A stretch of DNA of 64,000 nt from Shewanella metallivivens (GTDB taxonomy: Bacteria; Pseudomonadota; Gammaproteobacteria; Enterobacterales; Shewanellaceae), in NCBI RefSeq assembly GCF_028750675.1, contig NZ_JAQQPZ010000004.1, forward strand, positions 62,001 through 126,000, in the 5' to 3' direction. This document shows positions 44,188 through 53,157 of the stretch, piece after piece (the stretch's first letter is position 1; each line of letters starts with the position of its first letter). The notes below the pieces were generated by a model. The model was given only the letters and a program-made list of their open reading frames with translations, did no database searches and was not told the origin of the DNA. The position numbers were made by a program, and so were the translations under genes.

Positions 44188-44913
44188 ATTCCGTTTAGAT
44201 AACACACGTCTAAGCACAAGTCCTGCCGAGTCAGGATTTTGTGTTTGACGTAAGTTATGAGCGATTAAAAACTCATCACGTAAATCATCATCCAGTCCTA
44301 GCGACTCAAATGCTTCTAACGACAGTTTTTGCTGCTGTTGTTCTATTAGCGATTTAAGCACTTTTAACGATACAGGCCTTGGTAGCTCTGCGTTTAAATA
44401 GGCAAAAGCCGTCAACGCAATCACTTGGCCAAACACACTGAACAAAGCTAAAGTTTGCACTTCATCGGCATCAACTTTGATTGCCGTCCCCGCTTCACTC
44501 TCTAGACGTAATAATTCGATGCACTCATGGGCTATGGCTTCGTTTAATGCCCAGTAACCTTGTACTAATTTTTTGTAAGGCTCGGCAAGTTCATCAAGCC
44601 GCTCTTTTAAATAAAACGAAAACGCATAACGGTAAATATTCACCTGCCCTAAGCGGATTAAGGCATCTTTCACGCTGCGGCTTTTTGTTGACACAACACC
44701 GGCATTTTGGGCGGTATTACTGCGTTGTAATAAATGAGCGGCGAGTGCAGGATCCGCCGAAACGGTATCGATGACAATCCGAATATCGGCTTCGTTAATT
44801 AAGGCCTTTTTTAACGGGATCAAAATACCACGGCGACCAATGACCTGTTCTTCATTGCCAATAATAGCTTGAACTTGAATCAGTACTTGTTGTTCAAGAT
44901 TTGTCATATGCAT
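44167..44913 (-). CDS. HDOD domain protein
   Basis: This cytoplasmic protein of 248 residues is built on an HDOD domain, the metal-free relative of HD phosphohydrolases found in signalling proteins. The pattern IPLKKALINEADIRIVIDTVSADPALAAHLLQRSNTAQ, then SVKDALIRLGQVNIYRYAFSFYLKERL, then HECIELLRLESEAG is typical. No enzymatic HD pair and no fused GGDEF or EAL domain is seen. HDOD-only proteins often act as adaptors in c-di-GMP or chemotaxis signalling; the role here is unknown. The ATG at 44913 has AAGGT five bases upstream; a second ATG at 44907 is possible. The 3' end overlaps metR by 21 bases on the opposite strand. Confidence 0.82.
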   Translation of the reverse strand: MHMTNLEQQVLIQVQAIIGNEEQVIGRRGILIPLKKALINEADIRIVIDTVSADPALAAHLLQRSNTAQNAGVVSTKSRSVKDALIRLGQVNIYRYAFSFYLKERLDELAEPYKKLVQGYWALNEAIAHECIELLRLESEAGTAIKVDADEVQTLALFSVFGQVIALTAFAYLNAELPRPVSLKVLKSLIEQQQQKLSLEAFESLGLDDDLRDEFLIAHNLRQTQNPDSAGLVLRRVLSKRNLLINPL

Positions 44914-44970
44914 CAGTTACCTTTGGTGAGTCAATCTGGGTATAAATTAATTTAACGATATATTAAAACG

Positions 44971-44996
44971 AAAGCCAGTAATAGTTTACTGGCTTT
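44971..44996 (-). terminator. intrinsic terminator of the B12-regulated receptor gene
   Basis: AAAGCCAGTAA and TTACTGGCTTT pair across TAGT and the minus-strand side runs into a T-rich stretch, 28 bases after the stop codon. Confidence 0.7.
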
Positions 44997-45023
44997 GGTG
45001 TTCATACCGCTTAGATTTACCTT

Positions 45024-47015
45024 TTAAAAGCGGTAACCGGCAGTGATCCTAAATGAGCGGCCTGTACCTGAGTAATAACCATTACCATAAGCTGAATAAT
45101 AACCTGTACCAACATAATCTTCATCTAGCAGGTTATCGACACGCACACTGGCTGTCCATGCATTACGGCGATAATTTAACGCGAGGTTAGTCAGTACATA
45201 ACTGTCAAGTTTGTCGTCGGCATTACTGTCATCGCCTTCCATGTATCGCTCGCCTGTGTATATGCCTTCAACAAACGTTTGCCAATGTTCTGCAAAGTCG
45301 TAACTCATAAACACTTTACCAGAATGTTCTGCCACCCAAGATAACGCTTTGCCATCGTTGTCACCTTGAGTAAATTTGGCATCAATATAGTCATACGATG
45401 CACCCATCAGCCAATCTTTAGATAACTGTACTTCGTAGCTTGAACTGATACCAAAACGGCGCGACTCATCAGCATTAACGTTAGCACCTCCACCATAAGG
45501 TCCATCGGTACGACTACTGTCGTAAACGATTTCATCTTCTAACTCGAGTTGGTATGCATTGATTTTTAACATTTGAGTGGCAGTAGTGTAATCCCAACCG
45601 GCTTCGTATGAGCGACCTGTTTGTGGGTCTAATCCCTGCACGTCTAATGGTGTGTAAGCTTGCTCATCCACTTTAGCAAAACGGAAGTTATCATTGGCGC
45701 GTACATAAAAACGATGCTCAGCACTTGGACGGTAATTAAACCCAAGCTCCAGTGCGTGTGCGTCATTGTCGAGTTCAATTCCCTCTGGGTAAAGTAATTG
45801 ATCTGATAAATCGTCAGTCACTTCAGAATAACGACCACCGACAACATATGACAATGTTGAACTTAGCGGCACAGTGGCTTGAACATAGGCGCTTTGCATC
45901 GTTTGTTCGTTATTACGTTGAATATATAAGGTATCAAAGTCAGCTTCACCGCGGCTCACATCAATCCCAGTGACTAATGTCAGCTCACCATGAGCCAGTT
46001 GATAGTGAGCCGTTGCTTTTGGCGAAAAACTCAATAAATCACGCTCAATTCGCCCTGCTCCACCATATAACAAACTGGTTGTGAGTGAATCAGAATAGGT
46101 TAAATCAGCACCTAATGCCCATACGTCGGTCACTTGATATTGATAGCCACTGCGAAGTGCTGTTGTCATTTCATGTGAGTATTCACCCTCAGAAAACGAA
46201 GCAACTTGGCGAGGGTTATCTTGGTATTGTGCAAGAGTTAATGCGCCAGGCGTCTGGCGATCGTTGTCGAAGTAGTTTACTTCAACAAAAAAATCTTCTA
46301 CGTCTGTTTGATACTGAATACGGCCTAAAATTGAGCCGGTTTCATTTTCGTTATTGTCACGGTAATTGTCACTTTGATTATAGCTACCAGCTAAAAAGTA
46401 ACGCCAGGTGTCGTTGATAGCACCCGAGATATCACCTTTGGCTTCATAGGTATCAAAGCTGCCACCACTGACTTGCAGGCCGCCAGAAGTTTGTGTTGGT
46501 GCTTTAGTAATAATATTAATGACACCACCAACAGCCTGATCGCCATACAGCACGCCAGCACTGCCTGACAAAATTTCAACACGTTCAATAAGATTAAGTG
46601 GAATGGATTCAACGCTTGGGGCTGAAATATCAATGTTATTTAAACGACGACCGTCGACTAAAATTAACGTGTTGTTTACGGCTTGCGAAGCCGAAAATCC
46701 GCGCATCGAAAATACCGCACCAGAGTTGTTATCTGATACTTGTATACCTGATTGACCACGGAGTAAATCGGTTAAATTAGTGGCACCGCTGGTTTCAATA
46801 TCGGCAGCATCGATCACATCAACATTGGCAGCAATATTTAACGGATTAGCCTGATTACGACCAATAACCACAATCGTCTCGTCCATTGTCACATCAGACT
46901 CGGTTGACGCACTAGGTATTGATTGTGTCGAGGTTGGTGCTGCAACAGCGTTAAGGCTCGTTGCGCAAAGCATTGCACTGATTAATAGTGCGAGTGTAGT
47001 TGGTTTAGTACCCAT
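45024..47015 (-). CDS. TonB-dependent receptor under cobalamin riboswitch control, BtuB-like
   Basis: This outer-membrane receptor of 663 residues has a signal peptide (cleavage near NAVAAPT), a TonB box DETIVVIG, a plug domain (DVIDAADIETSGATNLTDLLRGQSGIQVSDNNSGAVFSMRGFS, LILVDGRRLNN, IPLNLIERVEILSGSAGVLYGDQAVGGVINIIT) and a beta-barrel ending SFRITAGYRF with terminal Phe. A cobalamin riboswitch precedes the gene, so the ligand is most likely vitamin B12 or another corrinoid. Sequence alone is closer to a generic siderophore/BtuB-type receptor, so the gene symbol btuB is withheld. AGGAG and AAAGG lie ahead of the ATG. It has its own terminator; no btuCDF genes follow. Confidence 0.88.
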   Translation of the reverse strand: MGTKPTTLALLISAMLCATSLNAVAAPTSTQSIPSASTESDVTMDETIVVIGRNQANPLNIAANVDVIDAADIETSGATNLTDLLRGQSGIQVSDNNSGAVFSMRGFSASQAVNNTLILVDGRRLNNIDISAPSVESIPLNLIERVEILSGSAGVLYGDQAVGGVINIITKAPTQTSGGLQVSGGSFDTYEAKGDISGAINDTWRYFLAGSYNQSDNYRDNNENETGSILGRIQYQTDVEDFFVEVNYFDNDRQTPGALTLAQYQDNPRQVASFSEGEYSHEMTTALRSGYQYQVTDVWALGADLTYSDSLTTSLLYGGAGRIERDLLSFSPKATAHYQLAHGELTLVTGIDVSRGEADFDTLYIQRNNEQTMQSAYVQATVPLSSTLSYVVGGRYSEVTDDLSDQLLYPEGIELDNDAHALELGFNYRPSAEHRFYVRANDNFRFAKVDEQAYTPLDVQGLDPQTGRSYEAGWDYTTATQMLKINAYQLELEDEIVYDSSRTDGPYGGGANVNADESRRFGISSSYEVQLSKDWLMGASYDYIDAKFTQGDNDGKALSWVAEHSGKVFMSYDFAEHWQTFVEGIYTGERYMEGDDSNADDKLDSYVLTNLALNYRRNAWTASVRVDNLLDEDYVGTGYYSAYGNGYYSGTGRSFRITAGYRF

Positions 47016-47153
47016 TTACCTTTAACTCCTAAAAGGAAAAATGGGGCAAAAGCGCCGCAATATTGACCACCACTTTGCGGCTTACTCATCTGAGTAAACC
47101 AAAAACGGCATAACATCACATCTCGAGATCTGCCCACCGAAATCATCGAAATC

Positions 47154-47315
47154 ACCTTTATGGCCGGTCTCCGGACTGAGGTTGTGGTACTTAATCAGTA
47201 CACGCGAACTTAGGTAAGTTCTCACCCATCACCGTTGCGGGGGCAGTACCAGACTTTCACTGGTTTCCCGATTCTCCAATGGGTCGAGTAAACTCAACAT
47301 TGGCACCGTAAAGGT
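47154..47315 (-). ncRNA. cobalamin riboswitch
   Basis: Read on the minus strand the element starts ACCTTTACGGTGCC, continues with GAATCGGGAAACCAGTGAAA, then CTGCCCCCGCAACGGTGATG (the cobalamin-box core), and ends CTCAGTCCGGAGACCGGCC. ACCTTTA (47309-47315) and TAAAGGT (47154-47160) close the P1 stem, which defines the limits. It lies about 140 bases upstream of the receptor start codon. When adenosylcobalamin binds, such elements block expression of uptake genes. Confidence 0.95.
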
Positions 47316-47471
47316 TGACTAAATTATTGAAGATTTTGCTTATCTACCTAGCGTTATCACCTAGGTTTGTACAGTATAAACAGCAGCGGGATTATAGCGG
47401 AAGCACAGCTTAGCTGATAGTCACAAAACAAAAAACAACTCGCAGATTATTCACGTTAATGTTTGAGTGAA

Positions 47472-48134
47472 TTACTCAGCCATAAAGTCGCGATAGTTGT
47501 TTTGATTAATAGGCGCCGACTCAGCACTAAACACTGCGGTACGAATAGATTTATGTACGAGGTAGATATCATTATCATCGCTGATCACCGTAAAGTATCC
47601 CATCTCACCACGTGGACTAGTAATGTAAGAAGTTGAAGCGATAGCTGACGTGTTATGAATATTAGGCATGCTGGTGCACCCTAATAAGCCATGTACGGCT
47701 TCCAGCCCCTCCACTTTTAAGCTGCCCAATTGCTGATAAATGACTTCACCTTGGCAATGCTCTTGATAGGTGTTAGCCATGGAGTCTAAAAATTCAGCGG
47801 GGTCAACATCTTCCGCTAAGCCTTCAAAACCTTGCATACATACTAGGTTTGACCAATTGTTAAGGGTTTCATTAGCAGGAATAAATTCAGCCATGGTCAT
47901 ATCGCCGCGCTTTTCATTAAAGGCGAGCTTCCACGCTAAGGGAGGTAAAAAACCGAAGGTTTTAGAGACAGTGATAAGCTTTTGTACATCGCTCGACATA
48001 ACGAGCACACCGGATGCGTCACTTTGGGAGTCCAAGGTAACTAATGCTGGTAATGTTGCATACGCGGCATGAGGCAATAGACAGGCTATTCCAGCGCACC
48101 CCGCGTAGCAGATAAATGCAGCGACTTTGTTCAT
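47472..48134 (-). CDS. hypothetical exported protein
   Basis: I do not recognise this 220-residue protein. It has a signal peptide (MNKVAAFICYAGCAGIACLLPHAAYA, cleavage after AYA). The mature part has four cysteines (CMQGF, EHCQGEV, LLGCTS and none other after that) and a mixed sequence without membrane segments (GFLPPLAWKLAFNEKRGDMTMAEFIPANETLNNWSNLV and GYFTVISDDNDIYLVHKSIRTAVF). It is probably periplasmic. It lies upstream of the B12 riboswitch on the same strand but is separated by the riboswitch promoter region, so it is likely a separate unit. Confidence 0.6.
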   Translation of the reverse strand: MNKVAAFICYAGCAGIACLLPHAAYATLPALVTLDSQSDASGVLVMSSDVQKLITVSKTFGFLPPLAWKLAFNEKRGDMTMAEFIPANETLNNWSNLVCMQGFEGLAEDVDPAEFLDSMANTYQEHCQGEVIYQQLGSLKVEGLEAVHGLLGCTSMPNIHNTSAIASTSYITSPRGEMGYFTVISDDNDIYLVHKSIRTAVFSAESAPINQNNYRDFMAE

Positions 48135-48253
48135 CCCAATGACATCCTTGCAAGGAATTAGTTAGTTTAAAAATCATTCTAATTAAGTATATCCTATCCT
48201 GAACATACCGAAATTAAAACTTATCTATAACATTTACCTATTTTGAGCAGCAT

Positions 48254-48565
48254 TTAGTTGAAGTCGTCTTCGTCTTCTTCGTCAATGATTTCGTCTTCAT
48301 CAATAGCGGATTCTGCAGCGATTGCAGCCGCTAAGCTTTTTGCTTTTAAGTGCTTTTCAGTTTTACGCTTGTTACGGTCAGCTTGCTTTGACAAGAAACC
48401 CTGTAATGACTGCTCGCCCCATGCAATGGCTTCTGCTTCTGTGGCAAAACCATCTTGGCTTTTTGATACGACGGTTTTAGTCGCTGTCATACGACGAGTG
48501 ATTTCGGTTTTCCACGTGTTTTCAACTTGTGTGACACGTAAACCATACTTTTTGCTATCGCTCAT
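48254..48565 (-). CDS. DUF3622 family protein
   Basis: This small cytoplasmic protein of about 103 residues has a basic N-terminal half (SDSKKYGLRVTQVENTWKTEITRRMTATKTVVSKSQDGFATEAEAIAWGEQSLQGFLSKQADRNKRK) and a very acidic tail (EDEIIDEEDEDDFN). This matches the uncharacterised DUF3622 family of Shewanella and Vibrio. The tail and basic core suggest nucleic-acid or protein contact, but no function is known. The ATG at 48565 was chosen over a longer frame that begins with MHCDAQ at 48601 because homologues start at SDSKKYG. Confidence 0.65.
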   Translation of the reverse strand: MSDSKKYGLRVTQVENTWKTEITRRMTATKTVVSKSQDGFATEAEAIAWGEQSLQGFLSKQADRNKRKTEKHLKAKSLAAAIAAESAIDEDEIIDEEDEDDFN

Positions 48566-48691
48566 AATCTTTTCTATCCTACTTTGGGCATCGCAATGCA
48601 AAACCCATGAAATTCAGCCGCGCAGTGTACTCGATACTCACGAGTTTGGGCAGCTATTATTGGTTATTTTTAACGCTTTTTTGTGAGCGCG

Positions 48692-50608
48692 TTATGGCTG
48701 CTTCACTAACTGGTTTGAACCCACAATCATCATTTCACATTTATGGCAATCAAACACCAGCTTTAACTTGTCTTTACCCACGTCTAAAAACATAGGATCG
48801 GCTTTGATACCCTCAACTTCTTTAGGGCATAAATTAAAGCTATAGCGTAAGCAGTGTTTGGTCACCATTAATGGCGCATCATGGAGTACGGTGTTCTTTT
48901 CGTAGGTGTCTTCAATTTGAATCACCCCATGTTGCTCATAAAACGATTTGGCTTTTTCGTTGGCGACGTTAGACAAAAAGCTTAACGCCTTCTGTGGGAA
49001 ACGCGCTTCTTTATTATGCACCCAACGTTCTGGACGTTGATATGCAGCCACTCGTGCCGCCATTAATGCGCTTACGGTATCGCGGCGCAGTTCATTCACC
49101 ATCGACGCAGGTAAAAACCACATTTGCGCGGTGTGTAAGTTGACCTTGTTTAACACAAAATCACTGCTGCCTAATTTGCCCAGCTGCTTTTTAAGATTGT
49201 CAGCGGTTTTTGCTTGATCGTTTGCGGGGGCTTTGTCGCATGTGAGCGTTGCGGTGGCGCTAATATTGTGTACGTCGGTGATGGTTAACCCCACACCGTC
49301 ATCGGTATCAAAAAATTGCATATCAACAGTAATTTTACGGGTTGCCGAGTCCTTGTTTAGTGTTGATTCAAACTTATGGTCAAAGTTACGGAACATCATT
49401 ACGCCGGTTTTTAAGTCTTTTGGTACCTCAGTTAAATACAAGGTATTACCGTCGGCGCGGTTAACGCGTAGACCTGATAATTTGTCGTCAGACAGGCGCT
49501 GAGTTTCATAATGTTCAACGAAATAACACAGGCCGTCACCATTATTAAACTGAATGTCTTTGCCGCTTTCGCTGGTATCAATTTTGATAAAATCTTTTCC
49601 GACCTGGGTAATGCGACCAATTTTTTCACCAATAAACTTTGGCGAGCTAAAATGCTCAATGGCTTCTGTGCGCTCATTAACAAAGTAATCGGTTTTACCG
49701 CGGTTAAAGCTTTTATCTGGGTCGGGCGTAAAGTTAAACTCGCAGCGACCATGGGAAATTGATTCCAAATCGTTACGTTTAGCAATAATGGCATCCAATT
49801 GCTGGCGATAGTGAGCAGTAACGTTTTTAAGATAGGTAATGTCTTTTAAGCGACCTTCGATTTTGAACGAGCTAATTCCGGCATCAATCAAGGCTTCTAG
49901 GTTATCGGTTTGGTTATTGTCTTTAAGTGACAATAAATGCTGGTTTTCAGCTAATACGTCACCGTCACGCGTGGTTAAATTACACGGTAGGCGGCACATT
50001 TGCGAACATTCGCCGCGGTTAGCACTGCGGTTTGAGTACGCATGGCTTAAATTACACAAACCACTGTAACTTACGCATAAGGCCCCATGAATAAAGAACT
50101 CTAACTTCATTTTGGTGCTAGCAGCGATATCACGAATTTGCGGAATGTTCAGCTCGCGAGCCAATACCACCTGAGAAAAGCCAACCTGCTCTAAAAACAC
50201 CGTTTTCTCTGGGCTGCGGTTATCGGTTTGCGTACTTGCGTGCAAGGCAATGGGCGGTAAATCCAGTTGCAATACCCCCATATCTTGAATAATCAAGGCA
50301 TCGACACCGGCTTCGTAAAGTTCCCAAATGAGCTTTTGCGCTTTGTCTATCTCGTTATCCATTAAAATAGTGTTTAATGCCACAAACACCTGGGCATGGT
50401 AACGATGAGCAAACTCCGCTAAACGGGCAATGTCTTCAACGCTGTTGCCCGCATTATGACGCGCGCCAAACGCAGGACCACCAATATAAACCGCATCAGC
50501 ACCATGACGAATGGCTTCAATGCCGTAATCAGCATTTTTGGCCGGTGCTAGCAGTTCAAGTTGGCGCTTTACCGGAGCCTCGGGGGTAAACAATTCTACA
50601 GAAACCAT
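48692..50608 (-). CDS. rlhA: 23S rRNA C2501 hydroxylase, peptidase U32 family
   Basis: The protein has about 638 residues and is close to E. coli RlhA (YdcP), which hydroxylates cytidine 2501 of 23S rRNA using an iron-sulphur cluster and prephenate-derived electrons. The U32 core reads LELLAPAKNADYGIEAIRHGADAVYIGGPAFGARHNAGNSVEDIARL, then LIIQDMGVLQLDLPPIALHASTQTDNRSPEK and the signature EFFIHGALCVSYSGLCNLSHAYSNRSANRGECSQMCRLPC with the conserved cysteines. SFKIEGRLKDITYLKNVTAHYRQ and the C-terminal Cys (FDCHKCEMM) complete the RlhA layout. The ATG at 50608 is a plausible start; upstream AT-rich sequence shows no strong ribosome site. Confidence 0.88.
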   Translation of the reverse strand: MVSVELFTPEAPVKRQLELLAPAKNADYGIEAIRHGADAVYIGGPAFGARHNAGNSVEDIARLAEFAHRYHAQVFVALNTILMDNEIDKAQKLIWELYEAGVDALIIQDMGVLQLDLPPIALHASTQTDNRSPEKTVFLEQVGFSQVVLARELNIPQIRDIAASTKMKLEFFIHGALCVSYSGLCNLSHAYSNRSANRGECSQMCRLPCNLTTRDGDVLAENQHLLSLKDNNQTDNLEALIDAGISSFKIEGRLKDITYLKNVTAHYRQQLDAIIAKRNDLESISHGRCEFNFTPDPDKSFNRGKTDYFVNERTEAIEHFSSPKFIGEKIGRITQVGKDFIKIDTSESGKDIQFNNGDGLCYFVEHYETQRLSDDKLSGLRVNRADGNTLYLTEVPKDLKTGVMMFRNFDHKFESTLNKDSATRKITVDMQFFDTDDGVGLTITDVHNISATATLTCDKAPANDQAKTADNLKKQLGKLGSSDFVLNKVNLHTAQMWFLPASMVNELRRDTVSALMAARVAAYQRPERWVHNKEARFPQKALSFLSNVANEKAKSFYEQHGVIQIEDTYEKNTVLHDAPLMVTKHCLRYSFNLCPKEVEGIKADPMFLDVGKDKLKLVFDCHKCEMMIVGSNQLVKQP

Positions 50609-50638
50609 AATGTTAACTAAATTTCGCTCAATTCGGAT

Positions 50639-50695
50639 AAAAAAGTGCGCCAACGTACTGATATCGTCTCTTTGATATGAGTATGTTGACGCACT
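50639..50695 (-). terminator. terminator of the phosphoribosyltransferase gene
   Basis: On the minus strand a long imperfect hairpin (AGTGCGTCAACATACT with its partner GTACGTTGGCGCACT) ends in six T residues, between the gene ending at 50763 and rlhA. Confidence 0.7.
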
Positions 50696-50762
50696 CGCAT
50701 AGTCTTGTATTTTAGCAAACTTTAATCAAAGTTCTAAGAAAAATTGCGACTAACTCGCTTGT

Positions 50763-51329
50763 TTATAAAAACAGCTCTTGGATGTTTTTAAAGTCCGATT
50801 TTCCTTCAGCAATTTCTTTTGGATCCAAGCCCGACACCTCGTGCGGGAACACCAACCAATCTTCTGATGAATGAATAAAATAGTCAGGCTTTAAGTCAAC
50901 TTTGGTGTTTTTTGGCTTGTAGTAAGGACAAGCAATGCGAATATCGTTTGGTACGTTTAGGCGCATAAACTTTTTAAGCTTGCCAATTAAGGCATCAATA
51001 CTGCGACCTGAATCGAATACGTCATCAACAATTAATAATCCGTCGCTGGCATTGGCATTTTCAATAATGTAATGCAAGCCGTGTACTTTAATGTTTTTAT
51101 CTTGCTTGTCGGTGCCGATGCCATAATACGATGAAGTGCGCACTGCAATGTGGTCTGTTTCGACTTTTTTAAAGTCATAATATTCTTGCACTGCAATACC
51201 AATCGGTGCACCGCCACGCCAAATACCGACAATAAACTGCGGTCTAAAACCACTGTCATATACTTGCGCAGCCAGTCGAAATGAATCTTCAAGAAGTTGT
51301 TGCGCGCTAATATAGTGTTTATCAGTCAT
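50763..51329 (-). CDS. purine phosphoribosyltransferase, hypoxanthine-type
   Basis: This cytoplasmic enzyme of 188 residues transfers a phosphoribosyl group from PRPP to a purine base. The PRPP-binding motif LLIVDDVFDSGRS is central; the hood and core also show PQFIVGIWRGGAPIGIAVQEYYDF and a C-terminal region DYFIHSSEDWLVFPHEVSGLDPKEIAEG. Length and pattern resemble Shewanella and Vibrio proteins annotated as hypoxanthine or xanthine-guanine phosphoribosyltransferase. The base preference is not certain, so no gene symbol is given. Its own terminator isolates it from rlhA downstream. Confidence 0.85.
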   Translation of the reverse strand: MTDKHYISAQQLLEDSFRLAAQVYDSGFRPQFIVGIWRGGAPIGIAVQEYYDFKKVETDHIAVRTSSYYGIGTDKQDKNIKVHGLHYIIENANASDGLLIVDDVFDSGRSIDALIGKLKKFMRLNVPNDIRIACPYYKPKNTKVDLKPDYFIHSSEDWLVFPHEVSGLDPKEIAEGKSDFKNIQELFL

Positions 51330-51520
51330 TGGTAAGGCCTCTGGTTATTTTAGTGCGGCGAATTTTATACCAAATAAAACGATCTTGCCTGTAAGAATCA
51401 GAAATAATTGATCAAAGTCAGCATAAAGTTATTCGGTTAACGCTTAACTTATCATCAAGTGGTGTAAATGAATAAATTAATCCTTATGCTCGTGCGCCTC
51501 TCTGAGCCCAAATAGGCTGA

Positions 51521-52321
51521 ATGGGCAGCATTGACAACAAAAATCTACTTGTCATTCACCATGGCTATGGCATAGTGTTTTTTAACCATTTGTTAACTAT
51601 ATCGCCAATTCAGGATGAATACGCCATTATGCTGCTCGACAAAAATACCCAAAATCATTCAGCAAATGCTCTGTCTCACTCCACTGATGCTCGCGCGATA
51701 AGAGAGCCTAAAGGTGACAATCCGCTTATTTGGCCTTTGTTAACCTTACTCAAATCATCACGTCAAAGCTGGAAAGTGCATCACTTAGCCAGTGAACTTC
51801 AAACTAAAGGGTTAATGCACGACCTCGACCCAATGCCAGAGAAAGATCTCTTCAAACGTAATTTCTTGCTAATGAATGCCCTTTATGAGCTACAAGACAT
51901 GCTATTGCCAAGGCAATGGCTGCAAGTCAAAGCGATGGAGATTCAAATTTTTAGAGTCATCCCTGCGAATGCAGATATTCAACATGTTAGAGACGGTGCG
52001 CTACGTGATTATTATTTAGACTGGAATAACTACGATGCCAGCGTCAATGTGGTGCGTGAAATGCTTGAATCATTTTGGTCGAGCTATCAGCAATTTATTG
52101 GCGTTAATGCTCAATTAATGCATAAAGGGCATGCTTTAAAAGTGTTCGAGCTAGATGAAACCGCAACCGACAAAGACATTCGCAAACAATGGCGCAAGCT
52201 GGCCCTTAAATGGCACCCAGATCGTGACGACGGTGATGCTGATAGGTTCCGCGAAGTATGCGAAGCATGGCAAACCCTGCGAGACAGAGCCTTAGGCAGC
52301 GCTCATCAGAGTAATGCGTAA
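51521..52321 (+). CDS. DnaJ-related protein with C-terminal J domain
   Basis: The protein has 266 residues. Its N-terminal 190 residues match the DNAJ_related domain (LIWPLLTLLKSSRQSWKVHHLASELQTKGLMHDLDPMPEKDLFKRNFLLMNALYELQDMLLPRQWLQVKAM). The C-terminal J domain, residues about 205-260, reads ALKVFELDETATDKDIRKQWRKLALKWHPDRDDGDADRFREVCEAWQTLRD and contains the HPD motif needed to stimulate DnaK. It is probably a co-chaperone with a special client. The first ATG at 51521 is used, but an internal ATG near 51626 could be the true start because the first 35 residues are poorly conserved. It stands alone. Confidence 0.85.
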   Translation: MGSIDNKNLLVIHHGYGIVFFNHLLTISPIQDEYAIMLLDKNTQNHSANALSHSTDARAIREPKGDNPLIWPLLTLLKSSRQSWKVHHLASELQTKGLMHDLDPMPEKDLFKRNFLLMNALYELQDMLLPRQWLQVKAMEIQIFRVIPANADIQHVRDGALRDYYLDWNNYDASVNVVREMLESFWSSYQQFIGVNAQLMHKGHALKVFELDETATDKDIRKQWRKLALKWHPDRDDGDADRFREVCEAWQTLRDRALGSAHQSNA

Positions 52322-52435
52322 ACCAATTCGCGCAAATCACAGCTAGATCACACTAATTTTGCTACTACACTTGGTTATTTATGCCATCATTAGTGGCAAT
52401 ATTGTCTTTAAATTTATCTCCATTTTGAGGTCTTC

Positions 52436-53092
52436 ATGTTTAAATATTTAGCTTTAGCCGTCACCTTAGCGGTTGCCCCTATTACCAGTTTTGCAGCGCA
52501 GTTTGTTGAAGGAACCCATTACACTCAAATCTCAAACAACATGGCCCCTAGCGAACCTAAAGTGACTGAGTTTTTTTCTTTTTATTGCCATAACTGCTTC
52601 AACATGGAAAGCCAATATCTACCAGAAATTAAAAAAGGCTTAGACAAAAGAGTGGCATTTGACAGCAAACACGTCGACTTTATGAACAGTGATTTAGGCA
52701 CAGAAGTCATGCGTTCATTAGCGGTTATCCACGAATTAGATAACAAAGAAGCATTAAAAATTGCCATGTTTGGTGCCATTCAAGGTAAAGACAATAACGC
52801 TGGCCATGATCATAGCGCGGCAGGACATGAGCATAAATCGCTGATTAACAGCCGTGATGACATAAAAAAAGTGTTTGCTGAATTTGGTGTTGATGCCAAG
52901 CAGTATGATGACGTTGCCGACAGCGCGGCAACCGATAAAAAACTGGGTTTATGGCGTCAGCAGCAAGTCATGTACGCGGTACAAAGCGTGCCCGCTTTTA
53001 TTGTTAACGATAAATACGCAATTAACTTAAATGAAATGCGTACCCTTGATGACATTATTGGCTTAATTAACTATCTCGCATTAGAAAAGTAA
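52436..53092 (+). CDS. DsbA-family thiol:disulphide oxidoreductase with CHNC active site
   Basis: This periplasmic protein of 218 residues puts disulphides into exported proteins. The signal peptide (MFKYLALAVTLAVAPITSFA) is cleaved near residue 20. The thioredoxin fold follows (KVTEFFSFYCHNCFNMESQYLPEIKKGL) with the active site C51-H-N-C54; most DsbA proteins have CPHC. The cis-proline loop SVPAFIVNDKYAIN is normal. A His-rich insert (GHDHSAAGHEHKS) lies in the helical domain at about residues 123-136 and could bind metal or haem. Changing the dipeptide between the cysteines usually alters redox potential. It is a single-gene unit with a terminator. A dsbA designation is likely but not certain. 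Confidence 0.85.
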   Translation: MFKYLALAVTLAVAPITSFAAQFVEGTHYTQISNNMAPSEPKVTEFFSFYCHNCFNMESQYLPEIKKGLDKRVAFDSKHVDFMNSDLGTEVMRSLAVIHELDNKEALKIAMFGAIQGKDNNAGHDHSAAGHEHKSLINSRDDIKKVFAEFGVDAKQYDDVADSAATDKKLGLWRQQQVMYAVQSVPAFIVNDKYAINLNEMRTLDDIIGLINYLALEK

Positions 53093-53107
53093 TTAACCTT
53101 ATAAAAT

Positions 53108-53139
53108 AAAAATGGCTATCCAGTGGATAGCCATTTTTT
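53108..53139 (+). terminator. intrinsic terminator of the dsbA-like gene
   Basis: GGCTATCC and GGATAGCC pair across AGT, with flanking A- and T-runs. It could also serve the convergent aldo/keto reductase gene. Confidence 0.85.
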
Positions 53140-53157
53140 ATTGAACTGTGCAGCCTT

